Origin: Prostheceraeus crozeri
Lineage: Eukaryota > Platyhelminthes > Polycladida > Euryleptidae
Direction of reading: 5' to 3'
DNA length: 64,000 nucleotides
Assembly: GCA_907163375.1 (NCBI GenBank)
Contig: CAJQUW010007531.1
Span: forward strand, 1-64,000
The position numbers and the translations under genes are program-made. The notes under the pieces were generated by a model. It saw only the letters and a list, made by a program, of their open reading frames with translations, was not told where the DNA came from and made no database searches. Positions 43,202 to 54,601 of this stretch are shown here, piece after piece (position 1 is the first letter of the stretch; the number at the start of each line of letters is the position of its first letter).

Positions 43202-46053
43202 CAGTGGCGTAGCAGACCACCTCAGATGAGGTAATCTGAGTCCAATGAAAGAACCGGGAAAAGAACGTAGGCCTACATGTAAATTCCAAGTCAATTTTTA
43301 GTCCTTTAGGCGCATTGCTCAAAATATATTTTTTATTATCATAATTTAAAGAGCAAAATCAATTTTCATAACAACTCCATTTCCACTTATAGTCATTACC
43401 AAAAACAATACAGGTAAATCATAACACTATAACCTGATGTATTTACTTACGATATAACAACTTTACTTGACGATCTTTCATTGAAGCAAACTTGTCGATA
43501 ATTGTGTCAACGAACGAACACTCTCCTGATAAGTGTTTGAGAAGAGAAGTTTCGATGCTTAAAAATACCAGTTGTTTCATGCGTTCTTGAGTCATGGTGG
43601 AACGCAGGTAGGTCTTGATTCGCCGAAGCACACTGAAGGTTCTTTCACATGTCACCGATGTTAGAGCAATTGTTTGTGAAGCCATTAATGCTTTAGAGAC
43701 AAGAGGTAGAGCGTCACACAAATCCAAGGAATGCATTTGTTTAAGAAGCGTAGAAGGATCATTTGCTTCTCCAAGTGCCACTCGCAAATCTGAATCAGTG
43801 AATAGAATGTGTAATTCGTTGCGCAACTTCTCTTCTTCTTCTTGAACTAAATCTGGGTGATGTTTCTTCAGTTCATTCACAAGTCGTACAACTTCAAATG
43901 CATCAGCTTTCAGTACATCAAATCTCGATAGCTGAAATAGTTTTATCCACTGAAGACTTTCGATGTTTTCAAATCGTTGGTCTAACTGAAAAATTAGTGT
44001 ATCGATGATTTCGTACATTAATCGCTTAAGTTTATCCTTCTCAAATTGGGATGACGAAGATGATGGCTTAGGCCTACTTGGAGTGTAACCGCTGTCAAGG
44101 AGATGTTGCTCGTTGATTTGTGGGACTCTCTTTTCATGATTAAAAAAGTAAGGCTCATATTGCTTCGCTTCCTCGACGAACGTTTGAAAGGAAACTTCAG
44201 AGCGTAGTTCACACAAGTTTGCACGATAGTCTGCTACCTTCGAAGATATTTCAGCTGGATCAATCATCACACCTTGAAGTTTCTTTGTCATCATGTCGGA
44301 TAATGCGAAAACTTTACGAAAAAAGAATAAGAGAAACACATTCTCACAATTTCCCAATTGATATCGCAATCCTTTCGCTTCAGCGCGGGTGTAGCAATCA
44401 ATTGAGCAAGCAGAGGACTCCGAAGAAATATTTTCTAAAACATTGAAAATTTCACAATACTTAGAAGAAATAGCACAGACAGATTTTCCTCTCGTCAACC
44501 AACGCGTAGTTGACGCAAGAGGCAATGGACTGGATAACATAGAAGCACGTTTTGGTGAAGCGCGAAAAAATGTTGTCAAATTTTGCAAAAATCCGAAAAA
44601 TATTGATACCAACGGAATATTCTTACTGACACTTTGTGCTACTAATGCCCATTTGTGTGCATAACAATGAGCGAAGTTTGCTGAGGGCCAAATAAATCTC
44701 CTTGATCTTAGTTTGCACTGAATTGTGCTTGCCCATCATGTTACTTGCACCGTCGTATGACTGGCCGATCACTGAAGTATTTTTGGTTACACCAACGGAC
44801 TCAAGACTTTCACATATTACACAGGCAAGATTGTTAGCTGATCTGTCTGCTGACACATTGACAAGGTCAATTAGATGTTCGAAGACCGATCCATTGTGAA
44901 CAAGTCGGACACTGACAGCCATTTGACTTGTATTTGAAATGTCCGTTGTATCGTCAGCAATTATAGATATAAAAGGAGCACCTTTGATTCGATTCTCGAT
45001 TTCACCGCGAACCTGATCATACAAACACTTAATCAAGTCGTTTTGAATATCAGGTGATAATCCTGAAAATGGGAGACTGTGATCAGGAGAGACACAATTT
45101 TTAATCAGCGGATCAGAATTAAATTCACTGAGGAGCTTAATCAATTCAATGAAATTTCCACGATTTGGACTGTCAGTGCTCTCTGAATGACTTCTAAAAG
45201 AAAGGCCTTCTCTGTTCTTCCTCACTTCCTCGTTGTGCATATTTCTCAAAGTTTTGAACTCCTCATTTAACATTTCATCGATCCTTACTTTGCCAATAAG
45301 TTTAAGAGAGGTGATCGCGGCCAGATGCGTAGGAGATTTTATATGTCTCTTCACATGATTAGAGAAATTCGCCAAGTCGAGTAATCCTCTCGTCGATGAA
45401 AACACTGTCGTTTTTGGTTTAAAGATAAGGCACGGAAAGCAGAAAAGTGTCTTTCTAATGGGGCAACCAGTCAGCCATTCGTATTTTTGATATTGCACAC
45501 TAAGATTGCACTTTCTCCTTCCTTCAAAGGTGAAAATCGGCTTATCTCTTCCTTTAGTTTTTAGTTCTATTTTCTTTGCGTAGGATAAAGGAGAATTTTG
45601 TAAATTTATCAATTCCTCGACAGTTGCCATGAGTATTCTCCGTTATAAGTAGCGATGTAATTGAGTAATAGCGAAGACCGGAGAGGGTGGTTACACTCTG
45701 CTAGCAGATATTGATTCTAGAATATCAGACAGCAGACAAATGGCAGGAGGGCGACGCAGAGAGGAGACGTATCATTACAATGTTTGCTGCATCCAGACCA
45801 ATCAGAGGCGCGCTATTGATAACTCTACTGCTGTACAGGTGTGATTCTGTCGCGAGATAGAATACTCGTATCTCTCCGCCTGTGTTAAAGAAGTTTTGTG
45901 AATTGGAAAACGGAAACATCGAACAAGATTATATGACCTTCATGTTAATCAAAATCCTATCATCACATATTTGTAATTTCATTTTCGTTTGTAAATTCCG
46001 GTGTATTCTCAGATTATTAGAATACTATAGGCGCTACGCCCCTCGATAGCAAC
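43202..46053 (-). mobile_element. hAT transposon (ZMYM1-like) inside the Harbinger
   Basis: The ends are CAGTGGCGTAGC (43202-43213) and GCTACGCCCC (about 46033-46042), a common hAT terminus. TTGCTATC occurs next to both ends (43195-43202 and 46054-46061), consistent with the 8-bp hAT duplication. Exact right limit is uncertain by about ten bases. It is 2.85 kb with one transposase gene. Confidence 0.7.
43443..45630 (-). pseudogene. hAT transposase, TTF zinc finger plus DUF4371 and dimerisation domains, one frameshift
   Basis: The start is ATG 45630. A TTF-type zinc finger comes first (EWLTGCPIRKTLFCFPCLIF ... HVKRHIKSPTHL). The DUF4371 RNase H-like domain follows (IIADDTTDISNTSQMAVSVR; DLVNVSADRSANNLA; IGQSYDGASNM), then HCYAHKWALVAQSVSKNI. 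The C-terminal hAT dimerisation region is SVTCERTFSVLRRIKTYLRS. This is the arrangement of ZMYM1-like transposases (about 720 residues). Two long frames (45630-44623 and 44612-43443) overlap at one frameshift near 44690; otherwise the gene is complete. It is therefore probably recently inactivated. Confidence 0.85.
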
Positions 46054-46198
46054 TTGCTATCGACTGCACTACGTCGACTGGAAAAAGCTTCAGTCCACTG
46101 ACAATGTCAGTCGACCTGTTCGTTCCGTTTAATCAGTGAAAGTCAGCGTACATGTGTTCATACTATTGGCGCAGTCTTTGTGCGCTTGTTGTGTGGTG

Positions 46199-47406
46199 AT
46201 GACGTCGGTCGAAGAAGATAGTCCTGTGCTGTTCGCATCATGCCTTTTGCTTTTGAAAAAGAAGAGAACCAGAAAAATCTATTTCAGGCGGATAAACAGA
46301 AGACGGAATACTCACTCAGAATTCCTCCTGATTAATGAAATGCGACTATTCGTTAACGAAAGTCATATGAATTACTTCAGAATGACAAAATCTGTTTTCG
46401 ACACTTTGCTATTGAAGATTGAACGGAAGCTTACACATGCCCCTACCAACAAACTTCCAATTTCCGCGAAGCAACGTCTTGCTGTCTCGTTACGTCTTTT
46501 GGCTTCAGGAAACAGTCTGCAATCAATTGCATTTTCTTTTCGCATGGGAAAGTCTACGGTCTCAAACATCATTAGCGAGACATGTGACGCAATTATCGAA
46601 TCTCTTTCGACCGAATGTTTGCCCTCTCCAACCGAGGACAAGTGGCGCATCATTTCAGGTGGCTTTAATTCAAAATGGAATTTTCCTCAATGTGTTGGAG
46701 CCATCGACGGAAAGCATGTTCGAATACAATGCCCCGATAACAGTGGCAGTGAGTGCTTCAACTACAGCGATACTTTTCTTTTATCTTGATGGTAGCAGTT
46801 GATAGTTATTATTGCTTCACTTGTGTTGATATTGGAGCCTACGGACGTGAATCTGACAGCTCCGTCTTTTCTTCGTCAAAACTCGGCCAGCTCATTCTGA
46901 ATGATAAGTTGGATCTGCCAGATCCAGAACCTCTGTCGCAGTCGAGCAATGAAATATTTTCATTTGTATTCGTCGGTAATGATGCATTTCCGTTGAAGAG
47001 CAATCTCATGAAACCGTATCCTGGAGCATATATCTCTATTGACAGGTGCATTTTTAATTATCGATTGAGCCGAGCAAGGCGGATTGTTGAAAATGCCTTT
47101 GGCATCTTGGCCAATCGGTGGCGAAGTTTTCATGCTCCTATTTGCATGAACCTTCGGAAGGCCAAGAAGATGGTCTACACATGCATAATTTTACACAACT
47201 TCTTGCGACGATTTAATCATGAAACTGCACCTGCTCATCGATACATTCCAGATCACTCTATTGATTTCGAGGATAATAATGGCGAAGTAACTCCAGGAAC
47301 ATGGAGAGCTGAAACTGCTGAGGATACTGGACTTTCAAAGATCAGCAGGGTTGGATCAAACAATTACGGAAAACATGCTGCTAAAATTCGAAAGAATTTC
47401 AAATAA
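46199..47406 (+). pseudogene. Harbinger transposase (DDE_Tnp_4), one frameshift
   Basis: The ATG at 46199 (MTSVEEDSPVLF) is in frame with the longer open region and is the first Met. The HTH region (LAVSLRLLASGNSLQSIAFS, KSTVSNI) precedes the catalytic domain. The triad is D in CVGAIDGKHVRI, D in CVDIGAYGRESDSSVF, and E in RARRIVENAFGILANRW. A frameshift between about 46750 and 46790 separates the first Asp from the rest; both frames read the expected FNYS-x-SFILMVAVDSYY neighbourhood. Length is about 400 residues, normal for the family. It works with a Myb/MADF-type partner, here probably the 58159-58924 gene. Confidence 0.85.
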
Positions 47407-47698
47407 TACTTTAACACCACCGGGGCTGTTCCATGGCAAACAAGGTGTTATACAGAGGTGCTATAGACATTGATGATTGAATTTGCATGCAACAGTCGAT
47501 GACGATTTGTGTACGTTTTCGAAATAGTTTTGGCGAAAAAGTAAGTCGCTTTAAAGTCCTATTGACTGGTTTATCTTGGGATACAAGAATATGAGCTAGT
47601 CTACATCAATCTCGCAAATTTTTTATTTCCTGTAACATGTTATGAAATAAGAAAAATCTCACTTGGGCATAGACCAATCTGGGGCATGTAAAAACCAT
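47407..47698. other. Harbinger interval between transposase and the 138-bp repeat
   Basis: About 290 bp without a gene. It is Harbinger sequence continuous with the transposase 3' flank; no distinctive terminator or repeat was seen. Confidence 0.4.
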
Positions 47699-47836
47699 TT
47701 CACAAGCCTGTGTAGCTATGCATCAATTATTGACCAAAAATCATGCTTATGCTTCGTCGAGATGCAATCATATAATTCTATAGGTCTAATGCTTGGCTTT
47801 TTGGGGCTATAGGTCAACTCAAAAAATATTGATTTA
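47699..47836 (+). repeat. 138-bp direct repeat, left copy
   Basis: TTCACAAGCCTGTGTAGCTA ... AATATTGATTTA, identical base for base to 57627-57764 in the same orientation. The left copy continues leftward into Harbinger sequence; to its right an RT fragment begins at once. Confidence 0.95.
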
Positions 47837-48022
47837 CAGGCCCCCGACGTCTCAAAATCAAGAGGCTCGAAAAGATAGTCATTAGTTAGGGATACGTATT
47901 TTTGGCGCTTGTTTCCCTCAGCTGTTGCTGCAGCAGATCCCGGGGTAAGACACGTGCTGTTGATGTTAGACTGACAGAAAGTGTCTACCACTGTGGCATC
48001 CCAAATCAAACATCGACCTGAT
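47837..48022 (-). pseudogene. Non-LTR RT polyprotein C-terminal fragment, second copy
   Basis: The minus strand gives IWDATVVDTFCQSNINSTC and YVSLTNDYLFEPLDFETSG, about 95% identical to 5339-5530. It is truncated on both sides and begins exactly at the edge of the 138-bp repeat. Confidence 0.65.
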
Positions 48023-48689
48023 TTGTACGGGAAAGATGTCAGTCCGTCAAGCCTCTAGATTGATAGAATTTACAAAGTTCAATATCTATTTATTTTTTAC
48101 CTGCATTGCCATTTGCATTGAAATTTCGTTTCATATTACAATGTTGATGATGTAAAGTCATATTTCTGGTGCCGCAGATCCTTTCATTATTGTGCTAAAA
48201 AAATCTGGGCACTAAATAGAGCAATAGTGCGCCAGCAGCAACCACTTGTGCAGGCATCTCTGCCATTATTGTATTTCAAATGAAAATCATCATCCAAGAT
48301 GTTTTCAAAACAGTTTTCCCAATTATGAAGCTTCAATTTCAAGACTGAAAGAGCTGGGATTTTAATTGCTGATATGCAAAGGCTTCCTCGAAAATGTGGA
48401 AACATTGAATGCAAATGTTACAAAACTTGGTGGCAACAATCCACCAGGATTTACGACATCAATGTGCATGAAATTCACATCATCTTTGCACAAAGGCAAG
48501 AATGCTTTCATCACCATCAGAGGGAAAATATTTCATTTCAATTTTATTTGCAAGATATTCTGCCACATTCTGCCACAACATCGGATTACACGTCTCAACA
48601 TCAGTAATTGAATTGAGATAATGTTTCAAAACTTAAAGAGAGTAAACAGCACGAATGTTCTGTTCACTTTGAAAGATTTGGAGGTTATC

Positions 48690-49677
48690 GCAGACTGCGG
48701 GTTATTTTCTGCAATGTGCCAGCAGCTGGTAGACACAATTCCTTATGTTCTAATAAATTCTCTTATGCCGTTGAACTAATAGCATAAATCAAGAATACCA
48801 TAAGAATCACAAAATAGTGACGACCAAGTATTTCCCATCTAGCAGATTGGACCAATTTCTTGAGTGAATCAATGGTATTATCTTTGCACACATTATTCCG
48901 ACTCATAACTTTTATTGCATTCTAGATGCCTCACTCTTGCCATGAGGATAAGTACTTGTGAGGTAGACGTAATAACTTCATCATTGCAGATCAACTACTG
49001 TCTCATCGTTCTTTTATTATGCAACCGCCAATTCACACAGTGAATATTTTATCTGCGGCAAGTTAGCCCACAGCAGCTGAACAGTTGATTCACTTCAAAA
49101 GATTGATGTAAAAGCAAAGCTACAATATATTCATAAAATTATTTGCAAAATCTCCTCAATCTATTTCGTGTGTCAATATCATAGCCATTCTCAGGGCTAT
49201 GAGAGACGATGAGAGTGATTATAGTTTTGACACCCGAAATACATTATATTGAGAGAACATTTGCAAATATATTTAATGAATATAATTGTAACTTGGCATT
49301 AACATCACTTTTATGATATTTATATGCACAGCTAAGGCACATTCTCAGATCAGCTGATTCATTGTAAATTTCTGTGAATCTGGATAGTATGCACAATGCA
49401 CATGTTGGTTACTTTCAATTTCATCGCAATGTCTTGCAAAGATTTTACATTACTCATTTCTAGGAATCGTTCTCATTTGGCTTTCAATGTTGCTGACGTC
49501 GATCGAGGATGTAAGTTTTTGAAGGATTAATAAGATGGAGCTTCCGGAAAAATACAGAGAATAACATTATGGCTCTTAATGACTGCTTCTCCGGATTCCC
49601 CAAAGTAAGAGAGCACATTCTGGAGCTCTCTGTTCAGGACGAGGTAAAATAGATTTGAGGTCATCATTTGCTATAAT
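48690..49677. other. About 1 kb without recognisable features
   Basis: AT-rich and non-coding in all frames, unique within the window. It forms most of the insertion that separates the halves of repeat copy 2. Confidence 0.4.
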
Positions 49678-49813
49678 TACCGAGTCGAAGGCTCGAGGTT
49701 ATTATGACAAATAATGACCGAAGAAATCTATGCATTATCTGTTGTGATGCATAGGTTTTTCCATAGAAGTCTGCACCAGGTTAATAATTTCCAATCGGGA
49801 AAATAATTACCTG
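49678..49813. repeat. Hairpin-rich dispersed repeat, copy 2, inverted
   Basis: Reverse complement of 10133-10272 at about 90%, including CGAAGGCTCGAGGTTATTAT and AAGTCTGCACCAGGTTAATA. It lies directly before the palindrome at 49820. Confidence 0.6.
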
Positions 49814-49819
49814 CTTCTT

Positions 49820-49925
49820 GGAACTTATTAACCTGTGGACATAGAAAGCCTTACAAAATCATGCATTATTGCGCTATAATGCATGATTTTGTAAGGCTGT
49901 CTATGTCAACAGGTTAATAAGTTCC
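49820..49925. repeat. Near-perfect 106-bp palindrome (50-bp arms, 6-nt loop)
   Basis: Arm 1, GGAACTTATTAACCTGTGGA... (49820-49869), and arm 2 (49876-49925) are reverse complements at 48 of 50 positions. The loop is TGCGCT. It would form a long hairpin in RNA or a cruciform in DNA. It sits between the hairpin repeat and a P-element end (49929-49957). Confidence 0.95.
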
Positions 49926-50131
49926 ACGCATGGACTCCTAGATAAATAGCATCTGGACGGGAAACTGAAATTTCTGTGCGCCATTGTAGGCTGAAATGAT
50001 CAACTCCATTTCACGATCACTTTTTCACGAGAGTTGGTATTTAGCTGAACATTATTAACTGAACATAGCAGCTTCTTTATTCGCATCAGACGACTCAACT
50101 GGATTTTCGGCCATGGAACAATCTATGTCTG

Positions 50132-50557
50132 TCAAATCAACTTGAGAAACGTAAGCAATGAAATTGCTCGAATTTTGCAGTCATTCTCTAAAAGCTGCCG
50201 AAGTGATATAGAGTAATTCGCACCGCTAAGTTGGTGTATCCAGCCAAAGCGAGTTTCAAGATAATCTGATTGTGTATGTCCTGACAGCACATAATCAAAA
50301 CCGCATATATTAATCTGAAGGCGTGCAAATTGCGGCAGTGCATGGCAAGTTTGAATGTTTGCTGTGGAACTTTCATGTGTCAAACCTTTCATTTTGCTTT
50401 GATGCCACCTCAACAAAAAAATTACAAACTCTTCCAAAAAAGTGAACTTCCAGTCATTAATAGAACGATCAGGATCTCTATTTATGTCTCGTTTGTGAAA
50501 TCCAATCGATGGTGTCTTTACATTCATAACTTTCCAAACGTTCAAAAATAAGTGCAA
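50132..50557 (-). pseudogene. P-type transposase C-terminal fragment, copy 2
   Basis: A 141-codon open frame with FARLQINICGFDYVLSGHTQ, SDYLETRFGWIHQLSGANY and LRQLLENDCKIRAISL, the conserved late block of P/THAP9-like transposases. It is better preserved than the copy at 6867-7310. No start domain is attached. A P-type terminal sequence lies at 49929-49957. Confidence 0.55.
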
Positions 50558-51232
50558 AACGGAAGCTGAGAGTTTCTATGAGTTCCTAATGATTCAATGC
50601 AGCTATGGTTGACTCGTGTAATACAGCGTTTGCTAGTTTGAATGAGGATTTCTCAATGCTCTTCGTTACCTCTCAATACCTCATTGTAGCACTGTTGTAA
50701 TTTGCTTGCAGTCAAATATTTCATGGGATAAATACCGACAGTATCGTGATACTTTGAAGTCAATGACTTGATCATGAAACATAAAGCTGTTTGAGCCAAA
50801 GATTATGGAAGGAAAGATCAGTCACTCTGTTACCCCAACTATTTACAATAAAGAACACAGCATTCCCGAAGTACTACTTATCCTCGTATTAGTTAGAGTA
50901 CCATCATGTAAATGTCAAACATAGTTTTTATTCATTTTTAGATATAATGTGATTCCTTTTATTATAGCTACTGTTATAAAACAAAATTACCAAGAACTTC
51001 GATAAATTAAGCCTTACGATCGAGTTACATTCAGTTACATTGCAGTAGTTATCACCAAATGCAATTCTAAATTAATATAAGATACTTGATGACATAATTA
51101 TGAAATCGATAATGACAACAAAACAATCAATGAAAAAATATAATTCTGTCTAAACACATTACAAAATTGCAATTACAGATCATACGTGAATCATCTCAAA
51201 AAGTAACTGCATGTCTAGCTTCCACATGTAAA

Positions 51233-51415
51233 TCACTTATTGAGCTTCTTGCTCTGTTTAGTTGAAGAACGATTCTGTTTCAATAGCTGAAATTCCCTCG
51301 TAGAATGCTTGCAATAATGATGAAGTCGAACACGAATAAATAGCTGAAAAACTCGTTTGACAGGATCACATTGTTCTGAACACGTTGGTAACGTTATCGC
51401 AGATTTTTCAAACAA
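51233..51415 (-). pseudogene. P-type transposase extreme C-terminus, copy 2
   Basis: FEKSAITLPTCSEQCDPVKR matches the end of the 8405-8088 fragment (one residue differs in the shared part). It is cut off by the junction at 51435. Confidence 0.45.
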
Positions 51416-51602
51416 TTCATAAAATCGATGCTTTACCCCTTAAACAAAAGGACGACTTTAAGACGAGTTGAATTAACTAGTTACTTCAGTAACCGTTATG
51501 TCCACGGCTATTTTACGTCTCACTATGACCACTATAAGTCGACTTGATATCCTAAACCCGTCAGCAAAGTCGACATGTAAGTAGTAAGCACATTCCAAAT
51601 TC

Positions 51603-51756
51603 AAGGACAAAATGTGAAATGCTGAGTCATCAGGCAGACGCAATGACAAAATGTGAAATGCTGAGTCATCAGGCAGACGCAAGGACAAAATGTGAAATGC
51701 TGAGTCATCAGGCAGACGCAAGGACAAAATGTGAAATGCTGAGTCATCAGGCTGAC
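51603..51756. repeat. 39-bp minisatellite, four copies
   Basis: The unit AAGGACAAAATGTGAAATGC plus TGAGTCATCAGGCAGACGC is repeated at 51603, 51642, 51681 and 51720, nearly perfect. The 39-bp period leaves a reading frame open on the minus strand (51907-51473), which I do not count as a gene. Confidence 0.95.
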
Positions 51757-51831
51757 TTAGCCCTCCCTCTGGCAGGAAGGTGAGGGAGTTCGCCAAGGAT
51801 GTGTTGGGAGGAATGGGTCCGTGAGGAGAAA

Positions 51832-52261
51832 ACCGCCCCCCCCCCCAACGACTCAACTGACTAAATTGGTTGAAAAGACCAAAGTTGTTCAGAATCATGT
51901 GAAACAAACTTCTATCAAGGTTTCAGGTTGAAATTCGTCCAAAAAATTTTTTCGAAAATGTTTCACTACGGTGTGGTCTCGACACTTAGGATTTTTTCAT
52001 GAAAAAAAAAATTTCAAAATGTTGGAATGGAGTTCCGAGACCCATCCCATCGTGTTTGTCGTCAAAAGTTGGGTTGGTGAAGTTTCGGTGAAAAAACCGC
52101 CCCCCCCCCCCAACGACTCAACTGACTAAATTGGTTGAAAAGACCAAAGTTGTTCAGAATCATGTGAAACAAACTTCTATTAAGGTTTCAGGTTGAAATT
52201 CGTCCAAAAAATTTTTTCGAAAATTTTCACTACGGTGGTCTCGACACTTAGGATTTTTTCA
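51832..52261. repeat. Direct repeat of about 160 bp with poly-C tracts, two copies
   Basis: Each copy starts with a run of 11-13 C (about 51835 and 52100), then CAACGACTCAACTGACTAAA, and ends near CTCGACACTTAGGATTTTTTC. Copy 1 ends about 51995 and copy 2 about 52261. Identity is above 95%. Spacing is about 265 bp. Confidence 0.85.
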
Positions 52262-52639
52262 AGTCCAAATGTGAAATGTCGCTTTTTTAGCCAACTTTGA
52301 CGATGAATAGCGGAGGATTGGAAGTGAATGAAGAGCTCGGGTTTCTTTTAGGGGCAAGACCGCGCTTTGTTCTCTAGGATCTCCTCTTTTCAGATGCGTG
52401 GCAGGCTCCGTTTCCAAATGAGAGCCTGTTAAAAATCGAGTTTTTGTGCATTTTCCAAGATTTTGGAACTTTTTGAAAAAACGACCGAGTTTTTTCATCT
52501 CGGCTTCTGGTCATCGTAGAGGGTCGAGGGATGTCTTAAATGAAAGGGGAGAGCGAGAAAACGTGACACTCAAAATTTGGAGTCAATCGGAGCACTAGAA
52601 CCGGAGATAGACGGGTTTAAAGTTTTTGGATGATGGGTG

Positions 52640-52720
52640 TTACGTCATCAGCTGATCGCCACACACTATATAAGCGGAAACCGACAGAGACTTTTCATTT
52701 AGAAGAGAGCGATTGTCAAA
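52640..52720 (+). promoter_or_regulatory. Candidate TATA promoter with CRE-like site
   Basis: TTACGTCAT (52640-52648, CRE/ATF-like) lies about 20 bp upstream of a strong TATATAAG (52667-52674). This is the arrangement of a compact viral or cellular core promoter facing right, toward the ORFs of the virus-like fragment. Confidence 0.45.
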
Positions 52721-53624
52721 GGTAGGTCGTCTCTCTGAGCTCCGATGATAGCTTCGGACTTTCCAAATTCCGGGTTTCTGTAAGAAACCGACTTAGAAAA
52801 TTTCATTGCTGATATCAGCTAAGGCGTCAGACTTAGAGGTTAGCCAGGAGATGGCCTTCGTCTCCAGGCCATAAAAGACTCCAAAACTTTAAAGGCCTGT
52901 AACTTTGCTTCTACAAGTCCGTTTGACTTGATTCAAAAAAGGTTCGGTTGCTATTGACCTGCCCTAAGTGATAAACTACTTATAAAATGTCGTACGTAGT
53001 GCTAAAAAGTCGAAAAATTTAAATTCACTAGTTTTGGAGGTTTTCTGGGGTTTTCGACCCTGCTGAATTCAACTAAGACATTTACAAAGTTGCCAGATGC
53101 GAGCTTCGGCTCGAGACTTGTTTCCTGATGTAAATAACTCCACCGATTTTCATGTCAAAATCGGGGCCCGGATACCAACACAGTGACATGACGCACGCTC
53201 TGTCCGCTCGAGGTTGGATTTGTGGGTCGAGTTCTTGGAGTTGGGATAAGATCCCCTCTGAGAAATGCCTGTGACGGATTCATCAGCTTAACTTGTCTTT
53301 CCTCTAAGCGAAGTTGTCTTTGTGATAGCACTGGGCGACTATCGATTCTGTCTTTGTATAGCATGGGCCTTCACGACTGAAAGCCCAGTAACTCAGGCTT
53401 GGCAACGTCTATCGTTTGTCATTGTAACTTGGTAAAGATGGGGTGGTTACTGCAAGTATTGACGTCAAACCTTTTCGCGTCATAGGGGAATCCGTCTTTG
53501 TGTTGGGAGTTGGAAACAGAAAGCATGGTGACTGCCGATGCCCATACATGGTAAAACTGCTGTTGTCAAGTTAAAAGCATGGTCAAATAAGGAAGGTCTG
53601 AATCATGGCTTTGTGCTCCCTGGG

Positions 53625-53632
53625 TATATAAA
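53625..53632 (+). promoter_or_regulatory. Second candidate TATA box
   Basis: TATATAAA at 53625-53632, 32 bp upstream of the ATG at 53664. This is close for a TATA box, so transcription would have to start just before the ORF. Confidence 0.35.
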
Positions 53633-53663
53633 CCGCTGACTCTCATTTAATTTCATTTCAGTC

Positions 53664-53939
53664 ATGCAGACGCCGAACACTCTGGTCAGCTCTCCTGACA
53701 AGTCTCGGTTGAAGCCGAGAAATCTATTTGAAGAGTTTCAGCGGGCTGAAGAGCGAGAAAGGATTTATGACAATCTTGCTCGAATTGATTCATCGGCTTT
53801 TGATGATGATACCGATTCAACAGAGTGGGGCTATATACCGCCCTCTGACAGTCGGGTGGTAGTAGAGGAGGTTGATACCGCTGACATAGAGAGACTAAGA
53901 GTCTCTCTCAGCAGGATCGGCCAGTCCCGTCCAAGTTAG
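53664..53939 (+). CDS. Unknown acidic 91-residue protein
   Basis: MQTPNTLVSSPDKSRLKPRN, a charged helix (LFEEFQRAEERERIYDNLAR), then an acidic stretch (DSSAFDDDTDSTEWG) and VVVEEVDTADIERLRVSLSR. I do not recognise the family. It lies at the front of the virus-like fragment, behind a TATA-like box, so an early regulatory role is possible but unsupported. Confidence 0.4.
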   Translation: MQTPNTLVSSPDKSRLKPRNLFEEFQRAEERERIYDNLARIDSSAFDDDTDSTEWGYIPPSDSRVVVEEVDTADIERLRVSLSRIGQSRPS

Positions 53940-54601
53940 ACGTTAGTCTTTTTAAAAACATAAGATCAACTTTCATACATGCAACACATTCTTTCATCAC
54001 CCTTCGTCGGGAACGCCTCATGAGCCCTCTTAAGGGCTACCTTCTAATGCAGCTACAGCGGTCCCAAGCCCGCCACATATCTACGGACATGGAATGCGGA
54101 GGGGAAGAAAAATGATGAATTGAATGAAGGGAGGACATTCATGCGCCACACGCAACACAACAGACTTCTCTCTTCGCTAGTGAACAAGCTCTTGTCAGTG
54201 TCGTACAAAGGTTTTACTGCAGCACAGGTTGATGTATAGTTAGAAAGTTTGATCATCAACGTTGTATTCGTAAGTCTAGTCAGAAACTGTATCATGGTTT
54301 GTAAAAGCAAAATTAGTGTAGTCAACTAGTTTTTACTACAACTCATGTTTGTGAAAGTAAAGTATTAGATTACACAGTGTCATCAATACTGTCAAAGGTG
54401 TACAAGTCATATCAAGCATATTTAACTGAGTGTCCATTCCTGACACTCATGATCATTTGAAATTATTTGAAGATGAAAAGTTGCATTCGTTTCCCAACTT
54501 CATGGTCTGTAGCAAGAGAGCTTGGCTATTCATTGAAGGCTATAGAAAGTGTTGCAAATGTAAATTAAAATATTAAAGCTGACGCTTTAGTTGAAAGACT
54601 A

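Larger units (their letters stand above)
48051..51435. repeat. Long repeat, copy 2, interrupted (partner at 6301-8181)
   Basis: 48051-48690 matches 6301-6925, and about 50145-51435 matches 6930-8181. Between the halves lie 1.45 kb absent from copy 1. The right edge (AAAATCGATGCTTTA|CCCC at 51435) is a sharp junction with the virus-like fragment. Confidence 0.75.

Noticed and set aside
51603-51756. CRISPR-like array
   Set aside because: The repeats are directly adjacent without unique spacers, and the DNA is eukaryotic. It is a minisatellite.
51473-51907. Minus-strand ORF with 13-residue repeats (LPDDSAFHILSLR)
   Set aside because: It is open only because the 39-bp minisatellite period is a multiple of three. 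It has no start context, homology or neighbours on that strand.
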